From NCBI GenBank assembly GCA_035048495.1, contig CM068542.1, forward strand, positions 41,941,109 to 42,005,108: 64,000 bases of DNA, in the 5' to 3' direction. A model generated the notes under the pieces. That model had not been told where the DNA came from and did not search any database. It saw nothing but the letters and a program-made list of their open reading frames with translations. Of this stretch, positions 46,558-57,199 are shown in pieces; the first letter of the stretch is position 1; every line of letters starts with the position of its first letter. Position numbers and translations under genes: made by a program. This DNA comes from Euptelea pleiosperma. Lineage: Eukaryota > Streptophyta > Magnoliopsida > Ranunculales > Eupteleaceae.

Positions 46558-46935
46558 CAAGGTTTGAAAGGGGATGTTATAATGTTATAACGTACTGGGG
46601 GGTTTCTGTTTTTTCCGTTACGACGGATTGTAACACACAGGGGCAAAAACAGAAAAAATGGGAAATAACAGGCCTAAAATTCAAAATTTGAATTAATTTC
46701 AAAATTTTAATAAAATTTATAACGGAAAATAATGAAAAAAGAATGAACACAATAAGCAGATTTTAACAAATTTTTGCATAAAATAATGGCTGTTATTTAA
46801 AAAAAAAAGAGGCCGTTATAACGAAAATAACACCCGTTATTTTCTGAATGTTAAAACAATACATGACATAACGTGGGAGGTCCATTCATTATTACAGCCG
46901 TCATTTTTGTTATAACTGATGTTTTTTAAACCATG
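46558..46935. mobile_element. hAT-like MITE (CAAGG/CATGG family), tandem member 1
   Basis: The left end is CAAGGTTTGAAAGGGG; the right end on the complement is CATGGTTTAAAAAACATC. Flanks are ATTTTAAC (46550-46557) and ATTTCAAC (46936-46943), 7 of 8 identical. The interior repeats GTTATAACG and TTATTTTC-type motifs. Confidence 0.75.
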
Positions 46936-46943
46936 ATTTCAAC

Positions 46944-47299
46944 CAAGGTTAATTTAAAAGGAGCTGGTTATAACGGTATAACGGACTGGGGGTATTACCA
47001 TTTTTCTGTTATAACGACTGTTATAATGAATTGTAACACCAGGGCAAAAATGGAAAAAAAAAGTCAGAAAATAACGGAAATAATGAAAAAACGGGGCTGA
47101 AATTTAAATTTTCAATAAAATTTATAACAGAAAATAACGGAAATAATGGACGTTATTTTAACACTTTTTTCAGAGAATATAATGGAAAATAATGGTTGTT
47201 ATTTTCTGAGCATTAAAACGGTACATAATGTAACGGGGGAGGCCCGATTCCGTTATATCAGCCATTATTTTTGTTATAACGGCCGTTATTTAAACCACG
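46944..47299. mobile_element. hAT-like MITE (CAAGG/CATGG family), tandem member 2
   Basis: It starts CAAGGTTAATTTAAAAGGAG and ends, on the complement, CGTGGTTTAAATAACGGCC. Its flanks are perfect ATTTCAAC repeats (46936-46943 and 47300-47307). The left repeat is shared with member 1, and both lie in the same orientation. Confidence 0.75.
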
Positions 47300-47307
47300 A
47301 TTTCAAC

Positions 47308-48400
47308 AACGAAATCTAGGTAATTGCTCCGGTACACCAAATGGATAACCTACCAACAGCATTCTAGTACACGGGGAGGTGAGAGGAGACCCAGCCTCCA
47401 ATGGTTCTACCAAGGAAATCTTCTTAAACCCAGAAACTAATCTGAGTGGATGATTGCAACCATCCATCGAGTAACCATTTTTCCCCCTAGCCTGCACTAT
47501 TTCCACACTGAACTAGATTAGGTGCTCCCGAGGGGATGGAGGGAGGCGACTACTGCTCCAATTTTAGTATAAGCAAATGTGTAGGCAATATATATATATA
47601 AACTGGTACAAAATTAGTCCCGCACCTTGTTTACCTTGGTCCTTGACCCGCACATGCAAATTTAGAATATTTAATAAGAATGTATAAGTCCATTTTAAAC
47701 ATATGGAAAGAACAACATACATGCACACACATTCATAACATGCTCCAGAAGTTTATCTCCAAGAGCTAGCTTTCGCTCTGGTATCCCTATTTTTCTCCTT
47801 TTTTGAGCGAGCCCCCAGTTAGCCCTTTCCTTAGTTTGCCCCTCTGAGGACTTAAACCCATCACGTAGGGTTGGCTCTGATACTAAATGTTAAGACCCAA
47901 ACCAAGAAAATCGCAAGGAAACAGAAAATTAAAAGCAACTAGGTGATAGAGGTGCAAAAAGTTTAAGTCTTAACCTTTAGGATTGTAACAACTTAGGGAG
48001 GTGATTTGTCAATTCACATTTGTAGAGTCGAGGAGTCGTGAGTTTCGGGAGGCGATTTGTCAACTAGATATGGTTAGCATCTCCTTCATCCCTATTTCAA
48101 GGGTTAGGGTTTTTGTTTTTCTCCTCGTTCATTTTCGATCGATCAATATTACATTCTCTCGTTTGGATATCAGGTACGGATTCATGTTCAGAATCCACTC
48201 TGATTCGCTAGCAGAGAGACTCAATTGTCGCTTTCAGTTGGAGCTGAAACCAGTTACGAATAGTCCAAGCTCAGATAAATTTTGCTCACTGATTATAAAT
48301 TGATGATAAGTACGTTGACAAAAGTAAACAGTGACATATACGTAACTCAAATGAGCCAATTACTTTGCAAAATTAGCCGTTGAGCAAACCATCATCAATC
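47308..48400. other. No recognisable gene
   Basis: Short open frames here have no familiar motif. TTGGCTCTGATACTAAATG near 47870 looks like a degenerate retrotransposon primer-site/LTR junction (complement CATTTAGTATCAGAGCC), so part of the DNA is probably an old LTR element. Confidence 0.4.
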
Positions 48401-48402
48401 AC

Positions 48403-49983
48403 CTACATTTCTCTCTCTCTCAACCTGACCATTAAACCATGCTTCATGAAAAGCATTACTGAAGTTTTAGGTAATACAGGGTGGCCTTCCAACACCTGAA
48501 CATGGAAATTATAGAGCACAGCAGCTGCAACGGCCTTCATTTGAGTGAAAGCCATGTCTTTACCAAGACAAGTTCGTGGCCCAGCGTTAAACGCTAAGAA
48601 CTTGTAGGGAGGTTCAAACTTCAAGTTCCCTCTCTTTGAAATCCATCGCTCTGGCTTGAATTCCAAGCAATCCTCCCCCCATATCCACTCCATCCTTCCC
48701 ATGGCGTAGATGGAATACATGATCATCTGTCCTGGTTGCACCACGTCTCCGCTAGGAAGCACATCCGAGTGCAATACGCCCTTCTGATCGATTGGAAGAG
48801 GTGGGAACAACCTCAGAGATTCACACAATGCTGCATGTAGATAAACCAGTCCACCTAGATCACTAGTTTCCGACACCATTGGCTTCTTCCGGCATCCCTC
48901 CGCTCTTAGTCTTAGCTCCTCTATGATCCTGATCTCCACCGTTGGATTCCTAGACACTAACCAGAAGAACCAAGTAAGAGCTGCACTAGTAGTATCTCTC
49001 CCAGCAATCAATAAGTTCAAGGTGGTATCCCGAAGAAACTTTTCATAATTTGATCTACCCATTTCAACTTCAAGCTGGGAATCCATCATATAAGAGGTTA
49101 ATAAATCCCTCTCATTCTCGCCTTCCTTCACTTCTTCAATCTCTTTGCATTTGTTTAGTTCTTCCCTTTTACTTGAAATATATTGATTTATGAAATGGTC
49201 TATGGTTTCCCAAGCCTTAGCCAGTTTCCTCTCCTTCCCTATCCTTAACCATCTTAGTAACTTCCATAGGTTCCCAGGCATAATGTACCTAAAGAAGATT
49301 GCCTCCTCCGCATCATCGACGGCTGCTGCAAATGGGATCGTCGGAAAATCGATCGAAAGGCATCGAGCTTCGACACCGAAGATCAATGCGCATATATTAT
49401 CGAATGTGAACCTTAGCAACACATCTTGCAAATCCACAATATGGCCTCGGTGAGCTACGTGCTCTAGAATGGGCATAAGCGTCTTCTCCACCATTTCTCT
49501 ACTAGTCTTGGCTAAATATCGTCGAAACGCACTAGAGTGCATATGGGAATGAGCCATTTGCCTTTGGAACCTCCAGGACTCGGAGTCTGCATTGAAGATC
49601 CCATCCCCAAGAAGATCAAAAATCTCAAAATAATCAGACCCCTTAGGGAAGTTTGAGAAGTTGGAGACCAAGATGTGGTGCACATTAGCAGGATTGCAAG
49701 TGAGAAGAGTATCCGTGCAAGTGAACCAAGGGGCAGCGAGTAGTAATGTGCCCCGACTCTTTTTAAGGATATCGGTGCACCAATCGTGCAAGCGGTATGA
49801 ATTGAGGAGAAGGGATGGGAAGGTTCCTAGAATGGGCCAGTTCACAAGTACTCCGCTCTTATGACTCAAAAACAAGGAAATGAAGAAGAAAGAAGCCATG
49901 GCTAACAAGATCAATATCTCAGCTGGGAAGGAGGTGAATAAGTTGAGAAGGCATGGCCAACCCATGTTTGGAAAGTACGACAT
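48403..49983 (-). CDS. CYP96: Cytochrome P450, CYP96 family (MAH1-like), 526 aa
   Basis: This is an intact single-exon P450 on the minus strand, distant in sequence from the + strand CYP96 at 42.1 kb but with the same plan. It has an N-terminal hydrophobic anchor (about residues 19-38), hinge WPILGTFPS, I-helix AGRDT (327-331), K-helix ESLR, FKPERW and the heme loop FNAGPRTCLG with Cys472. No frameshift or missing motif is visible. The expected reaction is hydroxylation of a long-chain aliphatic substrate at the ER, but known CYP96 members differ widely. It is the better relative of the minus-strand relic at 38.4 kb, so at least one duplication involved this type. Confidence 0.92.
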   Translation of the reverse strand: MSYFPNMGWPCLLNLFTSFPAEILILLAMASFFFISLFLSHKSGVLVNWPILGTFPSLLLNSYRLHDWCTDILKKSRGTLLLAAPWFTCTDTLLTCNPANVHHILVSNFSNFPKGSDYFEIFDLLGDGIFNADSESWRFQRQMAHSHMHSSAFRRYLAKTSREMVEKTLMPILEHVAHRGHIVDLQDVLLRFTFDNICALIFGVEARCLSIDFPTIPFAAAVDDAEEAIFFRYIMPGNLWKLLRWLRIGKERKLAKAWETIDHFINQYISSKREELNKCKEIEEVKEGENERDLLTSYMMDSQLEVEMGRSNYEKFLRDTTLNLLIAGRDTTSAALTWFFWLVSRNPTVEIRIIEELRLRAEGCRKKPMVSETSDLGGLVYLHAALCESLRLFPPLPIDQKGVLHSDVLPSGDVVQPGQMIMYSIYAMGRMEWIWGEDCLEFKPERWISKRGNLKFEPPYKFLAFNAGPRTCLGKDMAFTQMKAVAAAVLYNFHVQVLEGHPVLPKTSVMLFMKHGLMVRLREREM

Positions 49984-50026
49984 GGTTATGTTCCTGGTAG
50001 CCTGATCAGTATCGTTGGCGTTGATT

Positions 50027-50036
50027 TATTTAAATA
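50027..50036 (-). promoter_or_regulatory. TATA box of the minus-strand CYP96 gene
   Basis: TATTTAAATA lies about 44 bp upstream of the ATG at 49983, reading on the minus strand. Confidence 0.45.
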
Positions 50037-50513
50037 GGAGAGATTTATTGTCTTTAGTTCATTAGATCTCTGTCTATCTCTTTAAAATTTTGGTCAGAAC
50101 CTTAGTCTGCCTTCACGACATGTACCTAAGCTCCGGGTGACACCTCTTCTTAAACTTGATTTTCCATGCAACAAAGATTGAGAAGAGAAAGGGATGGATG
50201 TTATTGCCAAGGAAGTATCATGCATACTGCCACTTTTCTCTTTGCATGTCTAAGTTATGCCACTTTTCCCTTGCTCCGTTGGACATTAGATCGTGTGCAT
50301 GCAACTGTGCATCGCAGGTGATCGCATGATCAGGCTTTCGAATCCCATAAGATCTATGGTCAGTATGCATGCAATGGTGGGACCCATAATCGATGGGGTA
50401 CAATTTTCGTGATCTCTTTGGCACCATTCATCATGCCTGTTGTATCCTCTCACGCATTGTCTCATCTGCCAATAGTCTGAAATCATTTTTCCTGGAAGAT
50501 CCGCTGTCTTTAC

Positions 50514-51257
50514 CAAGGTTTAAAGGAGGCTGTTTTAACGGTATAATGGACTGGGGGCGTTACCGTTAAAAGGGATTGTAACGGACACGGCAAAAATGAA
50601 AAAAAAAGAAGGATTTTAAAGAAGTTAACGGATTTTAACAGGAAAAAACAGAATTTGTAATTTAAAAAAAACTGGAAAAATAACGGAATTTAACGAAAAT
50701 AACTGTGTTTTTCCACAAAATTTTTCAGATTTTAACGGCTGTTAAAACGATTTTAACAGCCATTAAAATGGAAAAAAAAGGCTGTTAATTTCTAAGCGTC
50801 AAAACAATTTTTAACATAATGGGCTTGGGGTGTTACCGTTTAAACGGCCATTAAAACTGCGTTATTTTAAACCATGGTCTAAAAAACGGCTGTTTAAACC
50901 GTAACGCCCCAAGCCCATTTCCATTAAAGCCGTTTAAACACATTTTAACGGTTTTGAAAAAAACGGCCATTTTTTTGTTTTAACGGCCGTTAAAATCTTT
51001 TAAACAGTCATTTAATTCTGAAAAATTTTGTGAAAAAAATGGCCGTTTAATTCCGTTTAATTTTCATTTTTTTTTTTAATTTTCAAATTTCAAAATTTGA
51101 ATTTCATCGCCATTTTTTTCCGTTAAAATCGTTAAAAACCATTAAAATCCATTTAATTCCATTTTTGCCCCTGACTGTTTCAATCCGTTTTAACGGCCAT
51201 TTAAATGGTAACGCCTCCAGTCCGTTTAACCGTTACAACGGCCTCCTTTAAACCTTG
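50514..51257. mobile_element. Inverted dimer of the hAT-like MITE, 744 bp
   Basis: Both outer ends are the CAAGGTTTAAAGGAGGC type, and a perfect 8-bp duplication GTCTTTAC flanks the whole (50506-50513 and 51258-51265). At the centre (50870-50880) is ACCATGGT, where two copies (about 50514-50876 and 50873-51257) meet by their CATGG ends, pointing outward. The subterminal blocks, such as GGACTGG-GGCGTTACC, are mirrored in the two arms. It is non-coding. Confidence 0.8.
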
Positions 51258-51265
51258 GTCTTTAC

Positions 51266-52563
51266 TACTTCTTAAGCGAGATACCAGCTACGTGGCAATT
51301 TGATTGGTCAAGTTCTCGCCTCTTAGTTCGGACTTTGGAGTTCAAAGTTGTTTGGTGTTTGTGCAAACTAAAAGCTGGTTTTTAATCCTTTAGTATCGTC
51401 CTCGGTGCTAATAAATTGATGATAACACCCCGGATCACCTAGTTCTTTCTTGATTCACAAGGAAGCACTAAACTTCTAGACTGAATTGAGAATAGTGAAT
51501 CACGCTTTGGGGTTGGATCTATTGGGCATGTCCAGAGAGATAGATCAGTTTCCAAATCCTAGTTTAAAACAAACTCTCATGAGTCTGAGGATTTTTTACT
51601 GGTTATTAGTGTTAGGACCTTTACCGGGCTTCAAGCCGCCATTCCTCCCGAAAAGATATCTTGTTAGGAAATGGCAAACTTTGGCCTTTATGCAACATCA
51701 CACCCCGCGGGTCCTGCGATTCGATCCCGTGACCTTTGGTTCTATTGACGATCAAACTCACACCCATGGATCCCACGATTCGATCCCGTGAGCCTTTGCC
51801 TCTAATGGCGATTGACCTTGCAACCCGGCCCCTACCACGCCTTTAGGGGAGTGGCATTATTGACCCCCAACAATTAGTATATAAAGTTATAAACCTCACT
51901 TTTTCACTTTTGCACATCTAGGTGACCCTTCTTCGGCTTATTCTGCACCAAAATTGTTGTTTGAGCAAGTTCTCACTAGGGAACATTGATCTTGCATCCT
52001 TGGGTGGATCTACATTATTATAGAAAGTTCATGCTTGATAAGCTCGTTTGTGGAAAAAAAAAATTGAAAGCTCTCTTGTTCCAGCGTTATGGATCTCTTG
52101 ATGAAAACGTGTCGTGCGTACTCTTTCGACTCACTGACCCATGAATGAATTGCTCACGTCTTGATGGACATACATACATACCAAAGATCAGGTTGATTAA
52201 TTAGTATTATCTATTCGATCTAAGTACCCAAAAAAACATTTGAATCCAACAGCTAGAAATCATCCCATAAAAAACTCTTGAATCCAATGGCTTGAAATCA
52301 TCCCATAAAAAGCACTAGAATCCAACAGCTAGAAACCATCCCATAAAAATGGGCCAGTTCGATGAGCTTTATTAAAATTATTCAGTTCGCTTTGGGCAAG
52401 TCTTGGGATGAAAAATTGAACCTGTACGTGCGTATCTTGGATTTCAGCCTGCGCCCCCGCAAAAATGCAATGTACATAGGGCTACTTACCTACAGTGGCG
52501 GATCCAGGGCCAGGATCACCTTAAGAGGACGTTTGACCATCGGATAAAGTTGGCTCTCCCATT
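51266..52563. other. No recognisable gene; repeat fragments
   Basis: Two diverged copies of CGATTCGATCCCGTGA with CTTTGGTTCTATTGACGATC or its variant lie at about 51715 and 51777. GTATATAAAG at 51879 may be a promoter of a decayed element. CAGTGGCGGATCCAGG at 52495 resembles a transposon end. No protein family is recognised. Confidence 0.35.
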
Positions 52564-52914
52564 GAGGACAAAAGTTTGATCTACCAGCTCCCCTCAAAAT
52601 GTCATGTGCCATCCACTTTAGGGATTGGCCCACCTCTTAAAGACTTTACACACCAAAGTCAGCCTGATTGGCGATTTCTTGCCATTGGATTCTAACATGT
52701 AGTTCGTCATGGGCTTGAAATCCAAAGAAGGGTTCATAGAGTTCATGATGAAATTATTTGGATCAAATGTTCGGAAATCATCAATCAGGCTGTTTTTTGG
52801 TGTGTTAGGCCACCAAGAGGTGGGCCAAGGATTCATGGGTCAGGGGCCCAAAAAGTGAATGTACCACATGGCATTTCATTTTGAGGGCTCTGGTGTGTCA
52901 AAACCTTTGTCCTC
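52564..52914. mobile_element. Palindromic MITE, GAGGACAAAAG ends, 351 bp
   Basis: The ends are GAGGACAAAAGTTTGA and TCAAAACCTTTGTCCTC. CTCAAAATGTCATGTGCC on the left mirrors CCACATGGCATTTCATTTTG on the right, and CAGCCTGATTGGCGATTTC mirrors GGAAATCATCAATCAGGCTG. Target duplication not seen. Confidence 0.65.
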
Positions 52915-52943
52915 CACCTGGACCATCCATTGCTCTGGTCAAG

Positions 52944-53448
52944 TCTATTTTTGGTCACTTAATTTAGTGACGACACATCTCAATCACTCAGCTCTCTACA
53001 CTTAATAGCAAGGTTTAAAAAACGGCCGTTATTACGGATTCGGACCTACCCCGTTACGTTATGGACGGTTAAAACGCCCAAAAAATAACGACAGTTATTT
53101 TCTCGAAAATTTGTGAAAAAACAGCCATTATTTTTATTATTTTCCATTTTTGAAAATTTGAAATTGAAATTTTAAAATTCAAAATTTGATTTTCAGAGCC
53201 ATTTTTTTCGTTTTTTCCCGTTAGTTTCCCATTTTTTTTTTTCATTTTTGCTCCTGAGCGTTCCCTGTCCGTTACACCGTTATAACGGTCCCCTTTAAAC
53301 CTTGCTTAATAGTACCCTTAAAAACTCCTGACAAGGCTGTTTTTTTGGAAAAGTTTAAATTTCAAAATGCAGTGGTCGTAGGTACTTGTCAAGTGTAGGG
53401 GGGGTTGAGTGATATAGATGGATCACTAAATTAAGTGATCAAAAATGG
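52944..53448. mobile_element. MITE with TTTTTGGTCACTTAATTTAG ends, hosting a hAT-like MITE
   Basis: TATTTTTGGTCACTTAATTT and CTCTCTACACTT on the left mirror AAGTGTAGGGGGG and AAATTAAGTGATCAAAAATG on the right. The hAT-like element 53009-53304 is inserted within. A related arm lies at about 53800-53935. Confidence 0.6.
53009..53304. mobile_element. hAT-like MITE (CAAGG family), 296 bp
   Basis: Both ends are CAAGG: CAAGGTTTAAAAAACGGCCG on the left and CAAGGTTTAAAGGGGACCG on the complement of the right. The flanking 8-bp duplication CTTAATAG is perfect (53001-53008 and 53305-53312). The interior has CCGTTATTACGG-like motifs and TTATTTTC blocks. Confidence 0.85.
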
Positions 53449-54286
53449 ATTCTCTCTGGTCCCCCAAAAGAGAACCAATAAGAGCCAATAGATGATTTGA
53501 TGTTTTCCTAATTTGATGCGAGCGCTGGGTTTTTTAGCAAAGCATTTAAGTAGGCTCCAGGCGTGCATGCGGGCTGTTCTTTGATGCAGCCTTCTGTACC
53601 AAAATTTTGATGCAGAAGTCCCTCAAATTGCAACGTAATATACCTACACACCAAATATCAGTGTGATTGGTGATTTCTAGCCCTATGATTTGAGCACTTT
53701 TTCATCATGGGCTTTATGAACAGGCCTATGAGTTGGTTCTAAGCTTATGGTAAAAAAAATGCTCAAATCCAATGGTTAGGAATCACTAATCACTAATCAG
53801 TCAACCCTCTACACTTGACATGTACCCCTCACAACTCTTGATACCACTGTTTGGTAAAAAAAGTTTAAATTTCAAAAATTTAAAATGCAGTTGTGAGGGT
53901 TGAGCGATTGAGATGGATCAAAAAATGGACTTGTCTGTGCTTTGGTTCCCATAAACAAAGAGCATCAATTAATGTACAGTTGGCTCATAACTCCATTTTT
54001 GTTTTTATTTTTGGGAATTTTGGGTATGGGTTTTGGCCTAAACCCAAACCCTTGATCTAATGTTGAAGACAAGGGCACTTTTGTCCTTTAATACAAAATT
54101 AGGTAGTCAACTCGGGTCAAATGACAGTGGACTGAGTCATAGGGGGGTATGTCAAATTTTAAAGATAACATGGGGGGGTATGTCAAAAATTCCCTTTATC
54201 TTTTGATAGGCAACAAGGTTAGCTAGCTGGACCACCCGCAGGTTGAGCATAAAAAAAATTAAAAGGATTTTGAAAGTTGATGTGGT

Positions 54287-54304
54287 GGGGGGGGGGGGGG
54301 GGGG
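54287..54304. repeat. Run of 18 G
   Basis: An uninterrupted G18 tract, preceded by TGTGGT, lies just left of the hAT element. It could form a G-quadruplex and is a likely site of assembly error. Confidence 0.9.
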
Positions 54305-54316
54305 AAGGGCCTCCCT

Positions 54317-54868
54317 CAGGGCCGGCTCTACCTTAAGGCCATTAAGGCGGTCGCCTAAGGCCCCTTGGTGAGAGAAGCCCCCAACCAAAGTCCCACTAAC
54401 CACAAAGATTTTTAACTTACCCCTTACTGGATATTCAACCCAAAAATCAACTTGATTGATTATCTAGTCATAGATTTTAGTACTTTTTACTTTTTAGGGC
54501 ATGATTCTAACTGTTGGATTCAAGCATATTTTTTGGGTAGTAAATCCAATGGTTAGAAATCATCAATCAAGCTACTTTTTAGTGTGTTTATCTACCAATA
54601 GGTGGGCTGAACATCCAGGTAGTCATTGGGCCAAAAAAATGATCTATGTAGGGCCATGAGAGTCATCTGCATCACTTCAACAGGAGTCCTCTGCATCTAA
54701 ATTTTTTCTGTAGTTTTTTATTATCAAGAAAAGTTTTTATATAAAAATTTTCAATAATATAGAGAATTTGATTTTTAATTAATACCATATATATTAATAT
54801 ATTAAATATAAAAAAGGCCTTATATAGAGTTTTTGCCTTAGGCCTCAACTTGTATTGAGACCGCGCTG
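54317..54868. mobile_element. hAT-type element, CAGGGCCGGC ends, about 550 bp
   Basis: It begins CAGGGCCGGCTCTACCTTAA and ends TTGTATTGAGACCGCGCTG, matching the ends of 8950-10290. GCGGTCGCCTAAGGCCCC and TTGCCTTAGGCCTC are the inner inverted pair. The flanking 8-mers (GCCTCCCT and GCCCCCTT) agree at 6 of 8. It lacks a transposase. Confidence 0.6.
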
Positions 54869-55016
54869 GCCCCCTTTGCCCCTTCGTGGCTCTGCCCCTG
54901 CTTGGAGAGCATTGGTGAGCAACCAAAATTGCTATACCTGCCGACTTTGGCGTCATGACATGTCTACGTTGTTACATCGTTTTCCTATAACTCGTTGGTC
55001 TAGACTCCTGATCAGT

Positions 55017-55177
55017 GAGAAATTTTTGAAAGCAGTGGATTTTTGAAGTGGTGAAGTAGTGGCCAAACACATGGCGCCACAATCTGCTGTTGCATTCGTA
55101 CAAACCCAGAAATGATTTTTGAACAGCAGATTGTGGTGCCATGTGATTGGCCACTGTTTCGCTTCGAAAATTTTCTC
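55017..55177. mobile_element. Small hairpin MITE, about 160 bp
   Basis: GTGGCCAAACACATGGCGCC with ACAATCTGCTGTT on the left mirrors AACAGCAGATTGTGG and TGCCATGTGATTGGCCAC on the right; outer GAGAAATTTTTGAA mirrors TTCGAAAATTTTCTC. Confidence 0.6.
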
Positions 55178-55331
55178 TTCAGCAGATTATACAAGTGCCA
55201 AAATTGGTTCACCTTATCTACTGGAGCTGGGAAACAATTGCGACCAGATGAATAAATTTTTGAGGACAGTCAGAGTCCTCGGCACGTGGATTTTATAGTG
55301 CAAACCCACATCGGCCTTCGATTACACTTGC

Positions 55332-55686
55332 GGTCAGCGACGCCGTTGACTGCAGCCAATATGAACCACGTGGCACATTCTTAGGACACTGACCCTATGG
55401 ATGTTTGGCCAACCACTAGGTGGACCTACAAACCAAAAATCAGCCTGATTAGTGATTAAAACCCTTTGGATCTTTGTACCCAAATAATGCTCAATAATGC
55501 TGAAATTCATACGGTTAAATTCAATCCATGAAAATAACATCAATCCAAAGCTTAGAAATCACTGATCAGGTTTCTTTTTGGTTTGTAGGTCCAACTAGTG
55601 ATTGTCCAAACATCCATACGGTCAGTGTCCACTTAAGAATGTGCTACGTGTCACATATTAGCTGCAGTCAGCCACGTCGCTGACTG
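55332..55686. mobile_element. G-box MITE, 355 bp
   Basis: The ends are GGTCAGCGACGCCGTTGACT and its near complement AGTCAGCCACGTCGCTGACT. The left arm has AATATGAACCACGTGGCAC; the right arm G-box has decayed to CTACGTGTC. The internal AATCAGCCTGATTAG pair is clear. Confidence 0.65.
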
Positions 55687-55764
55687 CCGGCCGGTGTCAT
55701 GGAGGTTTACTCCCCAGATATGTTTTTGAAGATTTCTTTTTTAATTCACTAGGGGTAGGTGGGA

Positions 55765-56181
55765 ATAAAACTTTGATGACAGGCCCTGTCATCACGGCCG
55801 ATGACAGGGCAATATGAGCCACGTGGAACACTCTTAGAGGACTCTAACCGTATGGATGTTTGGCCAATCATAAGGTTGACCTACTAACCACGAATTAGGC
55901 CAATTAGTGATTTGTAGGCGTTGGATTATAATTGTTTTCATGGGTTGATTTTAACCGTAGGAAATTTGAGCATTATTGACCATTATTAGAGGTACAAGGA
56001 TCCAAAGGTTTGAAATCACAAAGCAAGCCGAGTTTTTGTTCGTAGGTCCACATAGGGATTGGAAAAACATACATACGGTCAGAGTCCTATGACAGGACGT
56101 CTTACTCGGTAGGTGGCAAAAGGCACTCGAGTACAAGCCCAGAACTCTGTGGCTGTCATGGGCTGTCATCGAAGTTTTAAT
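55765..56181. mobile_element. G-box MITE next to the broken CYP96 copy, 417 bp
   Basis: The ends are ATAAAACTTTGATGACAG and its near complement CTGTCATCGAAGTTTTAAT. ATGAGCCACGTGGAAC lies near 55817; the mirrored G-box on the right has been replaced by unrelated sequence from about 56095. It ends 66 bp before the pseudogene ATG. Confidence 0.6.
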
Positions 56182-56673
56182 CCGCCAAGATGTCGGCAGT
56201 GCCATTTCATTGAGAATTTATAGCTGCAAACTGGTGCAAGACATAGCATGAAGCTGCAAACTTTGCGAACATTAATAGCTCTAATGGCGATTATGAGCTT
56301 AATGGGGTACCCTGAGATAATCTTGGCAGTTGTCTGCTTTCTCTTTCTTCGCCATCTGAATCGCAACAACGGGGTCTTAATGAATTGGCCGCTCTTCCGA
56401 ATACTCCCCTCCCTTCTTATCAACGTCCACCGGATTCATGATTGGTCAACCCAATTATTAGCGCGCAATGGGTGCTCGTTCGTGTTTAGTGGCCCGTGGT
56501 TCACTAACATGAACAGAGTGTGTACGACCAATCAGGCCGACATATATGCGTTATATTACGAACACCAACTTCCAAATTTACCCAAAAGGGTCAGAATTCA
56601 AGGAGATCTTTGATATTTTGGGAGATGGGATTTTCAATTCAGATTCAGATTTGCCCTTGCCCATGGATTGCTC

Positions 56674-57085
56674 CAAGGTTTAAAGGAGGCCGTTTTAACT
56701 ATTAAACGGACTGGGGCCGTTACCGTTTAAATGGCCGTTAAAACGGATTGAAACGGCCAAGGGCAAAAATGAAAAAAAAAATGGAATTAAACGAATTTTA
56801 ACGGAAAAAAATGGAAAAAATGGCGTTGAAATTCAAAATTTGAAATTTGAAATTTGAAAAAAAAATGAAATTTAACGGAAATTAAACAGATTTAACGGCC
56901 GTTTTTTTCACAAATTTTTTCAGAATTAAACGGCCGTTTAAACGATTTTAATGGTCGTTTAAACGATTTTAACAGCCGTTAAAACAAAAAAAATGGCCGT
57001 TTTTTTCAAAACCGTTTAAACGTGTTTGAACGGTTTTAACTGAAACAGGCTTGGGGCGTTACCGTTTAAATGGCCGTTTTTAAAA
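56674..57085. mobile_element. hAT-like MITE inside the CYP96 copy, main part
   Basis: It begins CAAGGTTTAAAGGAGGCCG after the 8-bp repeat GATTGCTC (56666-56673). Its last five bases CCATG lie at 63403-63407, beyond the Mutator-like insertion, followed by the second GATTGCTC (63408-63415). Without the insertion the element is 417 bp. It belongs to the GTTTAAACGG subfamily with 50514-51257. Confidence 0.85.
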
Positions 57086-57199
57086 CAGAAAATTGTGAAA
57101 AAAAATACAAAATTAAATCTACTTGTTTTCAAAAATTGTGAAAACGAATACACATAGCCGTTCGAATCGGCGTCAACTTTTTCAAAAGGTAATACCCAA

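Noticed and set aside
51715..51800. GATTCGATCCCGTG phrases resembling the B box of a tRNA gene
   Set aside because: No cloverleaf, A box or acceptor stem can be folded around either copy; they look like parts of a dispersed repeat.
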